From Bacteroidota bacterium (GTDB lineage Bacteria > Bacteroidota > Bacteroidia > Chitinophagales > Chitinophagaceae): DNA of 56,413 nt. Below the pieces are notes generated by a model. It made no database searches, was not told where the DNA came from, and worked only from the letters and a program-made list of their open reading frames with translations. Below, one piece after another: positions 1 through 7,802 of this stretch (the first letter of the stretch is position 1; each line of letters begins with the position of its first letter). The position numbers and the translations under genes are program-made. Location of the stretch: NCBI GenBank assembly GCA_018267575.1, contig JAFDYF010000006.1, positions 1-56,413 of the forward strand. Direction: 5' to 3'.

Positions 1-485
1 AAAGGTTTCACACAACGGACAAAAAGAAGAACGCTGAACGCATAAAGCGGAACGCATTAAGCGAAACGCGGTTTCAACTTATCAACCTATCAACTAATCA
101 ACTCCTCCTCTGAAGTTTGAAACTTTGGAAAAGTTAGCCCCCAACTAATCAACCCATCAACTTACTCGCCCTAATTCCCAATTACAAATTCCTCCTTTAG
201 CATTTCCCTCATTCCATCTCCTGTCCCAACGGCTCTGGCACAGCCGACCCCGCGCAATAAGAAATTATTCTCTACACTTTTTTATAAGGGAACCCGTTGG
301 TCAAATTGATTTTCCTATATGCCAACCCCTATGTGATAATCCTGAAAGGCGGAATGGATAAAAATACTTTGACCCCATCGGTTTTTAATTTTAAAAACCC
401 ACCAAACCCAACATAAAATATATGCCCCATTTTCCCGTTTCGATTTGGTAACACATATCCTACACTGAATGCCAAAACAAGTCCG
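1..485. repeat. Intergenic region with short degenerate repeats
   Basis: No gene is visible here. Positions 36-49 and 50-63 form a 14-bp tandem pair (GAACGCATAAAGCG then GAACGCATTAAGCG, one difference). Runs of the phrase 'atcaac/ctaatcaac' follow at 80-103 and 142-164. Positions 113-134 hold a partial copy of the AGTTTGAAACTTTGGAAAAG palindrome found elsewhere in the window. The remainder up to the adhesin start shows no clear promoter. Confidence 0.6.
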
Positions 486-3400
486 ATGTCCTTGAAAGCG
501 ATACTGGGTTCAAGACCCATTTATATCCTTTGCATCCTCGTCCTGCAACTATGGGGCTCTCCCCTACGGGCCAATGTAGTGGCCAATTTTACCCCAAGTA
601 TCAAGGCAGGTTGTTCACCTTTGGTCGTTAGTTTCACCAATACCTCTACCGGTACGAGTGCTTCGGCTATCTATATCTGGAACTTTGGTAATGGCAATGG
701 CATTACGACCACTAACAAAAACAATCCCGTGGCAGCGACCTATATTACCGGACAGGATTATACAGTAACCCTTACCGTGAAGGACGGTAAGCAGACTTCC
801 ACCAAAACAGCCACCATCACCGTTTACAAAAACCCAGTGATCAATTTCACAAGTGACCAGGTACAAGGTTGCGCTCCCTTGCTTGTACGTTTTACAGATA
901 GCGATAGTGTAAGTAGTAGTGTCGATGTCGGTTATTTCTGGGACTTTGGCGATGGCAACACTTTCAATGGAAAGTCTGATACCGCTTCCAATACCTATCA
1001 TTTTTCCGGTTCGTATTCCGTGAGCCTTACCGTCACGAACAGCCATGGTTGTACCAACACAAAGAAACTAACCAATATGATCAAGGTGGATTCTCCACTG
1101 GTTCCTAACTTTACGGCGGATACCACTTCCATTTGCAGTTTATCACAACCCATTTCTTTTTTGAATACCTCCACGGGGTTCGGTACACTCAAGTACAACT
1201 GGAATTTTGGGGACGGAACAACCAGTACATTAACAAACCCGGTACATCGATATACCCAAAAGGGCACTTATCCCATCAGTTTGGTGGTCAGCAATAATCT
1301 CGGTTGTTCATCAACGTTAAAGAAGCCAGACTATATCAATGCAGTGAACTATCATGCAGCTATTTTTACAACCACGGCGCTTTGTTCTGGCACCAATATC
1401 CAATTTGTGGATTCAAGTTCGCCAGCACCTACTACCAACCCGCTTTGGTCATTTGGGGATGGTAGCACGGGGCTTGGTACGGTTTATTCCCATCGTTATA
1501 CATCGGCAGGGAATTATAAAGTTACCCTCTATCAAAATCTGGGGTCCTGCCCTGATACGGTCACTCAAAATATTATTGTGACTTCGCCGCCCGTCATCAG
1601 TCCATTCACGATTGATAAAGGGGCAAATTGTGAATCGCCTATGCTGGTTTCGTTTCGGGATACCAGTTCGGCGTCTGTTGCATGGCATTGGAATTTTACC
1701 AGCAATCCCGGGGATACCTCCAACTTACAAAGCCCTTCTTTTTTGTATAGCAAAATGGGTCTGTATTCCCCTATGCTGACTATCAGCAATACGGCAGGTT
1801 GTACTTCTTCCATTATTAAAAAATTGAACTCGGCAAAACCTTCGGCTACCATCAAGGTGGATACCACGCTGACCCCATCTGCCCTATATTGCGCCAACGT
1901 GCAGGCCAAATTCACAGCCATCAGTTTAGATAGTATCGCTAGCTATCAATGGACCTTTGGTGATGGTACCAGTTCCACAAGCCCTAACCCCATACATATT
2001 TATTCCACACCGGGAACCTATATCATCAATCTAAGTTTCACCACTACGCATGGTTGCATTGGGCAAGCATCGCCACCAGACACGATTATTGTTTACCCCA
2101 AACCCCATGCGGTTTTCACGGCCAAGGACTCCATGCTTTGTGTGAGCAACCAAACAGAAGTGTTCACCAACCTGAATGATAGTGCCGCAAAAATCACTTG
2201 GTTTTATGGGGATAATAAATCGGATATCAATAACCTTGTTTATCACACCCATCACTATCCTTATGGGGGAAACTATGTGATGACTTTGATCGCCTCTTCC
2301 CCCGGTTGTAAATCTGATACCTCCAGCATTAGCCAATTTATTACCACTACCCCCATCCCCACATTAACGGTCACCAATAACTGTGATAGCAATCCATTAA
2401 GCGCAACGCTGACTGTTACGCCTTCAGGTGCTTCGCAATATATATGGGTCTATGGCGATGGCTCGCCCAATGATACTAACTATGTGTATGTGCCAACACG
2501 TAAACATTTATATCCATCTGGGGGAAAATATTCGGCGATGGTGATGGCTCAATTTGGCAATTGCTTACAGAACACGGGGCTGGTGCCGGTTTATATCATG
2601 CCAAAGCAACACCCCCTACTAAGCTCCACAAAGGATACCATTTGTGCAAGTGCCAGCTTGCCCGTATTCATCAATGGATTGGGCAAAAATGAGCAAGCCC
2701 TGGCAAATGGGTCCAGTAACTTTTATACCATTGTGGGTTGGCAATATCGTGATGGGACAATTTTTTCTCCCAATGGAAATAACGGGTTTGCTCTTTCCTA
2801 TTCGGGCAATCTTTCCAATATAAGAGAGGGCAAGGACAGTATCCGTGTGATCATCCAATCCACCTATTTCAGCTGTTATGACACCAGCAATTATATTCCG
2901 ATATATGTAACAGGGCCAACTGCCTTGTTTGATGCTGCCAATAGTTTATGCTATCGCTCCCCCATCATTTTTACCGATTCTTCAAAACCCGCCGATGGGG
3001 TTGCTATTGTACAATGGCAATGGAATTTTGGGGATGGCCATTCGCTAACCAATACCAACAATAATACGGTTCAACACTTGTATGCAAATCCCGGCGATTA
3101 CAATCCCATACTCAAGGTAACGGATTCGAATGGCTGCTTCGCTTCAGCCGCTTTGCCCAGTTCCACTGTTTTTGTATATGGCGCAAAAGCCGCATTCACT
3201 TGGAGCCCAAGTATCATCAACCCCGGTGCCCCCATTGAATTTTATAACAATAGCATCAACAATACGGGCACCAGCTATGGGTGGCATTTTTCCAGTGATG
3301 GGTCCAGTTCAAACAGTGCAGATTCCCTGTCACATATCTTCCCCAATATAGATAAGGATACAGTTACACTGATTGCCTACCCCACGATGCCGGGAGTTTG

Positions 3401-4976
3401 CACGGATACGGTAGTGCAAGTATTGGCCATCCAAAAAATGATTGTCGCATTTACCTATACCACCCAATATATCGATCATGCGAACTGTCCGCCTTTATTG
3501 GTGAACTTTGTGAGCAATACCTTGAACACAACCAAGCTTCATTGGGATTTTGGCGACCTGGGCACCGCAAATGATATTGCCAACCCCAACCATACCTATC
3601 TTTTCCCTGGAACCTATATGGTTACATTAACTGGATATAACGCCAATGGTATCCACAGCAGCTATCAACAAAGGATTGTTGTAAAAGGCCCTACGGGTAC
3701 GCTGAGTTCAAGTTTGAAGCAGGCCTGCGTACCAGCCGTGGATACCTTGCATACAACGGCCAGTTATGCGGATTCCTATACTTGGGACTTTGGTGACGGT
3801 ACCGTGATTTCAACCAAAGACACATTGGCCATACATACTTATATATCGTCCGGCTTGTTTACCCCTAGCATGATACTAAAGGATTCAACGGGATGCCAAG
3901 TGACCTATAAATATGGACAACCATTGTTGATGGACAGCTTGCACATCAGTTTCGAATCTCCAAGTGTAGACTGCGACTTGGGTTCTGGCTCCGTAACATT
4001 TAGTCCGCACTTCATGAGTTTTGTGGCAGACAGTCTGGGTTACCCGCTCACTTATCATTGGAATTTTGGCCAAGGCAGTGCTACCGATTCGTCCAATATA
4101 GCATACCCAAGCTTCCACTTTTCTGGACCGGGAAATTATATTGGTGGTTTGCGGGTGCAGTCGCCCATCGGATGTCAGGCAACAGCATTTGATACATTGC
4201 ATATCACTGGACCATTTAAAATGAACCTGTCCAAGGATATGACCATCTGTACCGGCAGCATGGCCGTTTTGAATGCGAGCGGCGCAGCTACTTATAATTG
4301 GTCGCCATCTGAAAGTTTGAACAGTACAGAAGGCGATAACGTAGATGCCTATCCTTTTGTTAGCACTACGTACACGGTAGTAGGCGAAGATCAAAACCAT
4401 TGCTTCAAGGATACGGGAATGATTGTAGTTACAGTGGATAGCCTCCCCACGGTGGCTGTACCACCGAGCCTTTCTACCTTGCCCGGTAGCGATATCCAGA
4501 TTGATACCAAATCAAGTGCGGATGTGGTTTCTTGGTCATGGTCACCCGCGACTTATCTCAACTGCATGGATTGTGCATCGCCCATAAGTACACCACTGGT
4601 ACCTACCAGCTATACCGTAACGGTAGCCACCGCCAATGGCTGCAGTTCTTCTGCCACGGTAACAATAGGGTTGATCTGTTCAGATTCCAAAGTGCATATG
4701 CCCAATGCATTTACCCCCAATGGGGATGGTAATAATGATTTTTTCTATCCAGTAGGTGAGGGGATAAAACTGGTCAAGCATTTTCAGATTTTTTCAAGAT
4801 GGGGGCAGTTGTTGTTCTCGAAATCGGATTTCCCGGCCAACGAATTTCGTTATGGATGGAATGGCACCTTGAACTATGCCCCATTACCCGTAGAGACCTA
4901 TGTTTATGTGATGGAATTTACTTGTTTCACTGGTGAAAGCATTGTTTTGAAAGGCACGGTTGAATTGATTAGATAG
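486..4976 (+). CDS. PKD-repeat surface protein with T9SS type B sorting domain
   Basis: A 1496-residue secreted protein, probably a cell-surface adhesin. An N-terminal hydrophobic signal (residues about 10-29) is followed by about 14 PKD-like beta-sandwich repeats, recognised by the recurring W-x-F-G-D-G core (for example WDFGDGN, WNFGDGT, WTFGDGT) and paired cysteines. The last 90 residues begin with MPNAFTPNGDGNNDFFYP and include FSRWGQLLF and GWNG. That is the gliding-motility-associated C-terminal (type B) domain that sends proteins through the type IX secretion system. PKD proteins of this build are known to bind polysaccharide or other surfaces; the ligand here is unknown. No T9SS structural genes lie in the window. 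The ORF is intact and appears monocistronic. Confidence 0.93.
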   Translation: MSLKAILGSRPIYILCILVLQLWGSPLRANVVANFTPSIKAGCSPLVVSFTNTSTGTSASAIYIWNFGNGNGITTTNKNNPVAATYITGQDYTVTLTVKDGKQTSTKTATITVYKNPVINFTSDQVQGCAPLLVRFTDSDSVSSSVDVGYFWDFGDGNTFNGKSDTASNTYHFSGSYSVSLTVTNSHGCTNTKKLTNMIKVDSPLVPNFTADTTSICSLSQPISFLNTSTGFGTLKYNWNFGDGTTSTLTNPVHRYTQKGTYPISLVVSNNLGCSSTLKKPDYINAVNYHAAIFTTTALCSGTNIQFVDSSSPAPTTNPLWSFGDGSTGLGTVYSHRYTSAGNYKVTLYQNLGSCPDTVTQNIIVTSPPVISPFTIDKGANCESPMLVSFRDTSSASVAWHWNFTSNPGDTSNLQSPSFLYSKMGLYSPMLTISNTAGCTSSIIKKLNSAKPSATIKVDTTLTPSALYCANVQAKFTAISLDSIASYQWTFGDGTSSTSPNPIHIYSTPGTYIINLSFTTTHGCIGQASPPDTIIVYPKPHAVFTAKDSMLCVSNQTEVFTNLNDSAAKITWFYGDNKSDINNLVYHTHHYPYGGNYVMTLIASSPGCKSDTSSISQFITTTPIPTLTVTNNCDSNPLSATLTVTPSGASQYIWVYGDGSPNDTNYVYVPTRKHLYPSGGKYSAMVMAQFGNCLQNTGLVPVYIMPKQHPLLSSTKDTICASASLPVFINGLGKNEQALANGSSNFYTIVGWQYRDGTIFSPNGNNGFALSYSGNLSNIREGKDSIRVIIQSTYFSCYDTSNYIPIYVTGPTALFDAANSLCYRSPIIFTDSSKPADGVAIVQWQWNFGDGHSLTNTNNNTVQHLYANPGDYNPILKVTDSNGCFASAALPSSTVFVYGAKAAFTWSPSIINPGAPIEFYNNSINNTGTSYGWHFSSDGSSSNSADSLSHIFPNIDKDTVTLIAYPTMPGVCTDTVVQVLAIQKMIVAFTYTTQYIDHANCPPLLVNFVSNTLNTTKLHWDFGDLGTANDIANPNHTYLFPGTYMVTLTGYNANGIHSSYQQRIVVKGPTGTLSSSLKQACVPAVDTLHTTASYADSYTWDFGDGTVISTKDTLAIHTYISSGLFTPSMILKDSTGCQVTYKYGQPLLMDSLHISFESPSVDCDLGSGSVTFSPHFMSFVADSLGYPLTYHWNFGQGSATDSSNIAYPSFHFSGPGNYIGGLRVQSPIGCQATAFDTLHITGPFKMNLSKDMTICTGSMAVLNASGAATYNWSPSESLNSTEGDNVDAYPFVSTTYTVVGEDQNHCFKDTGMIVVTVDSLPTVAVPPSLSTLPGSDIQIDTKSSADVVSWSWSPATYLNCMDCASPISTPLVPTSYTVTVATANGCSSSATVTIGLICSDSKVHMPNAFTPNGDGNNDFFYPVGEGIKLVKHFQIFSRWGQLLFSKSDFPANEFRYGWNGTLNYAPLPVETYVYVMEFTCFTGESIVLKGTVELIR

Positions 4977-5035
4977 TCCGTGATTAAACCACAAACGATA
5001 TCATACTTTAAATATTCCTTAATGTCATTGAGGTA

Positions 5036-5043
5036 TAACTTTG
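5036..5043 (+). promoter_or_regulatory. Candidate -7 element for the MpaB-like gene
   Basis: TAACTTTG matches the Bacteroidota -7 consensus TAnnTTTG exactly. It lies 18 nt before the ATG at 5062 and covers the alternative TTG at 5041, so the ATG is the likelier start. No TTTG -33 element is seen at the usual 19-21 nt spacing, so the assignment is tentative. Confidence 0.4.
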
Positions 5044-5061
5044 CGGGTGTCAACTTGCATC

Positions 5062-5835
5062 ATGCCATTCTTTGTAGAACATAATTCGATCGTCAGAAAA
5101 ATTTGGGGCAAAAGCGATACCATCCTTTTCATTTTTGGGGGAGCCGCTGCCGAATTTGCGCTTAATAAAGCGGTGGACTGGCTTTATTTCACGGGCAAAC
5201 TTCCCGCAGACCCCATCGGTAGGTTGTTCTCCACGGTGCGATATGCAAGGGAAATTGTTTTCTCCTCAACTGATGAGGCGAATAAGACCATCGATCGCAT
5301 GCAACATATACATGTTGCCGTGGAACAAAGTCGTGGAGCAGCCATACCCGACTGGGCATATCGGGATGTGCTTTTTATGTTGATACACTATTCCATTGCA
5401 TCCTACGAACTGCTTGAAAGAAAAATGAGCGATAAGGAGAAAGAAGAAGTGCACCATGTTTTTTACCGGGTTGGTGCAAGAATGGGTTTGAAAGATTTGC
5501 CCCTCACTTATATTGAATGGCTTCCGGTGCGTAATGCACACTTAATGGAAGACCTGCAAAAGAGCAATTACAGCATTGACCTTTTTAAACAATATAAAAA
5601 ACATCTCGGTGCGCTGCGTTTTAAGGTATTGATGGAAGCGCAGAAATTGGTGGTTCCCGATAGGGTAAAAATTTTATTGAATTATAGTAAGCATTCTTTT
5701 CTTTCACCCATTTTACCCATATATAAAATTAGCCGACTTCTGAAACTGGATGGGTTGATAAAAAACATCTTGTTGCCGCCAAAGTACCAAGCCCAAATAA
5801 ACCAACTGGATGTGGTAGATAATTTGGCTGAATAA
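5062..5835 (+). CDS. Oxygenase MpaB family (DUF2236) protein
   Basis: A 257-residue protein of the DUF2236/MpaB family, whose characterised members are haem-dependent oxygenases such as latex-clearing protein and the mycophenolic acid enzyme MpaB. Family signs are a conserved His/Arg stretch (HIHVAVEQSRG, then PDWAYRDVLFMLIHYS with the downstream Ser-x-x-x-x-Glu) and the later GLKDLPLTYIEW segment. There is no signal peptide; a hydrophobic stretch near residues 20-35 may be membrane-associated. A TTG seven codons upstream is in frame, but it overlaps a -7 promoter motif. The substrate cannot be predicted and no neighbour suggests a pathway. Confidence 0.82.
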   Translation: MPFFVEHNSIVRKIWGKSDTILFIFGGAAAEFALNKAVDWLYFTGKLPADPIGRLFSTVRYAREIVFSSTDEANKTIDRMQHIHVAVEQSRGAAIPDWAYRDVLFMLIHYSIASYELLERKMSDKEKEEVHHVFYRVGARMGLKDLPLTYIEWLPVRNAHLMEDLQKSNYSIDLFKQYKKHLGALRFKVLMEAQKLVVPDRVKILLNYSKHSFLSPILPIYKISRLLKLDGLIKNILLPPKYQAQINQLDVVDNLAE

Positions 5836-5844
5836 ATCAACGCT

Positions 5845-5874
5845 GTTTTTCCAAAGTCTGAAACTTTGGAAAAC
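5845..5874. repeat. Variant copy of the CCAAAGTTTGAAACTTTGG palindrome
   Basis: Left arm GTTTTTCCAAAGT, centre CTGA, right arm AACTTTGGAAAAC. It lies directly after the stop of the MpaB-like gene, where it could act as a terminator-like hairpin. It belongs to the family whose best copy is at 6328-6358; together the two bracket the orphan antitoxin gene. Confidence 0.75.
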
Positions 5875-5880
5875 TTGCGC

Positions 5881-5943
5881 AAGACCTCACAGGTCTATAA
5901 CTCATTTAAAATTATGAATGCATTTACAGACCTGTGAGGTCTT
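5881..5943. repeat. Inverted repeat with 16-bp perfect arms (GACCTCACAGGTC type)
   Basis: AAGACCTCACAGGTCT at 5881-5896 is repeated as its exact reverse complement at 5928-5943, separated by 31 AT-rich bases. The right arm covers the ATG at 5918-5943 of the HigA-like frame, so the element has inserted at, or supplies, the 5' end of that gene. A related single half-site occurs at about 47630-47645. Confidence 0.85.
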
Positions 5944-6316
5944 CTTGCAATTTTCAAGTGGGATTAAGGCAATCTGCTCGAAGTTGAAATCATTGATTAC
6001 CATTAATTCTATTAAAATAGCAAAGCTCAAAAATATCCACCCTGGTGAGGTTCTTGTGGAGGAATTCCTGAAACCCCTGAATATAACCGCATACAGACTT
6101 GCAAAAGATACCGAGATCCCGCAGACAAGGGTTTCCGAAATAGTCAAGGGCAATAGACGTATCACCGCAGACACCGCACTGCGGCTAAGTAAATATTTCG
6201 GCAATAGTGCCAAATTTTGGCTTGGTCTACAAGACGATTTTGATATAGAAGAAGAAATGGCTATTAAAAGTGCTAGTCTTAAATCCATAAAGCACAAAAG
6301 CACAAAAGTTGCATAA
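5918..6316 (+). CDS. HigA-family antitoxin (XRE HTH), no HigB partner
   Basis: The conserved domain runs from KLKNIHPGEVLVEEFL to FGNSAKFWLGLQ, the standard HigA antitoxin helix-turn-helix core; the DNA-recognition helix lies around TEIPQTRVSEIVKGNRR. In a working system HigA binds its promoter and neutralises the ribosome-dependent RNase HigB. No HigB-like ORF lies next to it, so this is an orphan. The start is unclear: the only upstream ATG (5918) is inside a palindromic repeat arm and gives about 30 atypical N-terminal residues. A TTG at 5993 gives a protein of about 107 residues, closer to normal HigA length. The gene is flanked by two copies of the 31-nt palindrome. Confidence 0.85.
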   Translation: MHLQTCEVFLQFSSGIKAICSKLKSLITINSIKIAKLKNIHPGEVLVEEFLKPLNITAYRLAKDTEIPQTRVSEIVKGNRRITADTALRLSKYFGNSAKFWLGLQDDFDIEEEMAIKSASLKSIKHKSTKVA

Positions 6317-6327
6317 TGTTAGAAAGA

Positions 6328-6358
6328 CCTTTTCCAAAGTTTGAAACTTTGGAAAAGG
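6328..6358. repeat. Perfect 31-nt palindrome (type copy of repeat family)
   Basis: The 15-bp arm CCTTTTCCAAAGTTT is followed by a single G and its exact reverse complement. It sits between the convergent ends of the HigA-like gene and the beta-helix lipoprotein gene, where it could serve both as a transcription terminator. Related copies lie at 5845-5874, 52019-52049, 17702-17738 and, partially, 113-134. Confidence 0.9.
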
Positions 6359-6390
6359 CCGCTTCAAAAATATATCTCTGTTATATAAAA

Positions 6391-7764
6391 CTATTTACCC
6401 CAAACGGTCCATTGTGCGGTCCAATCATTGCTGGCATCGAATGCACCTACATAAGATACTTTTTCAAAGAAGGAATCATTCAAAGTCCCAAAGTCGAACA
6501 AGGCACCACTCAACACGGGCGAGCCAGTGGCAGGCTTTAGGTTGGGGGCTGCATTGTTGAAAGGGTCGGTCAATTTTACATCTGCTGCTGTTAGTATTTG
6601 AGATTTATAGGTAGTGGTGGTAAGGGTGGTCATAGAGGCGTTGTCATAGGTGATCCCCGGAATGGTCAAGCCTGTTTGTATGTCCACGGGTTTTGTAACG
6701 GCATTCAGATAGCTATTGTAAAAAGCACTGGTGCCTCTTGCATAATAGGCAACGGAAGAATCTTCCTGTACACGCAATCCGCCTTTTTGCCCACCGATCA
6801 CAATTGAGTTGGCGAGGATAAAATTGCTGCCCCTTCTCCAACGCATGCCCCATCCATAGTCTGGTGATGTGCCCGCTGCATTATTGGGCCCAATGGCGGT
6901 GAAGTTGGAAAGTACCGGAAAAGTAATAGGAGACCTTGATAACAAAAATCCATTGCTTGGGTTCACATTGTCCACTTCAAAATTGTTTGACACATCACCT
7001 GATGTGCCTTTATTATCGGTGAACAAAGGATCTTTCACGGAAACCGCAAATTGGATCTTGCCACGGTATCCGTCGTCCATATCAAAATCATCGTCTGCAC
7101 AGTTATAAGCAATCAGGTGTTTGCAATTGACGGTGCCACCGAAAAATTCATAGGCATCATCCAGCCCCCTTACCACCTGTACATAATCAATGGTAGTTCC
7201 TGAACCTACAGCATAGAGCGAAAGCCCATTGATTTCATCGCCGGGGTTTACTGCTTTGCCCGCATATTCGATGCGTATATATTTCAAAGTACCAGAATTA
7301 TCCGCATCATCATTTCCGCCAAAAGCGCTAAAGTTCGCATCCACACCACCTTCAATCACGGAGTGGTTTCCATTTCCAGAGGCCTGGCCCACCAATACAA
7401 GACCACCCAAGTCACCCGGTTGGGGATTGCTTTCTGCCGATGTAAATACAATGGGCGAAGAAGCTGTACCAGCGGCATTTATTTTTGCCCCACGATAAAT
7501 GACCAATACCCCCGCAGAATCTTTGTTCGAAACAATTTTTGTCCCTGGGTCAATGGTCAAAGTGGCATTGTTGGTAACGTACACATATCCACGAAGACGA
7601 TAGGTTTTATCACTGGTCCAATGTTGATCGGTGCTGATAACCCCTCTGATATCAGGTGTTTTAGTTTCAGTGGGGGTTACCGGATCGGGCTTGGTATCGC
7701 TTTTTTTACAAGCCACCCCTAACATCAAGGAGCCTACTACAAAACCAACTGCATAATTTTTCAT
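6391..7764 (-). CDS. Beta-helix lipoprotein paired with a TonB receptor
   Basis: A 457-residue exported protein starting MKNYAVGFVVGSLM. A lipobox-like GVAC is followed by KKSDTKP, so it is probably a lipoprotein. The body is rich in short Val/Ile/Gly turns (GGLVLVGQASGNG, IRIEYAGKAV, VVRGLDDAYEFFGG), as in right-handed parallel beta-helix proteins. Homologues are often annotated only as hypothetical proteins or, misleadingly, as multidrug transporters. It lies 38 bp downstream of a TonB-dependent receptor on the same strand and is almost certainly co-transcribed. The pair probably captures and imports a nutrient. An upstream in-frame start at 7797 would put 11 extra residues before the signal peptide and is less likely. 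Confidence 0.8.
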   Translation of the reverse strand: MKNYAVGFVVGSLMLGVACKKSDTKPDPVTPTETKTPDIRGVISTDQHWTSDKTYRLRGYVYVTNNATLTIDPGTKIVSNKDSAGVLVIYRGAKINAAGTASSPIVFTSAESNPQPGDLGGLVLVGQASGNGNHSVIEGGVDANFSAFGGNDDADNSGTLKYIRIEYAGKAVNPGDEINGLSLYAVGSGTTIDYVQVVRGLDDAYEFFGGTVNCKHLIAYNCADDDFDMDDGYRGKIQFAVSVKDPLFTDNKGTSGDVSNNFEVDNVNPSNGFLLSRSPITFPVLSNFTAIGPNNAAGTSPDYGWGMRWRRGSNFILANSIVIGGQKGGLRVQEDSSVAYYARGTSAFYNSYLNAVTKPVDIQTGLTIPGITYDNASMTTLTTTTYKSQILTAADVKLTDPFNNAAPNLKPATGSPVLSGALFDFGTLNDSFFEKVSYVGAFDASNDWTAQWTVWGK

Positions 7765-7802
7765 AAAAAAGTATTTGTTTAAAAAAATGGTGAACATAAA
7801 TT

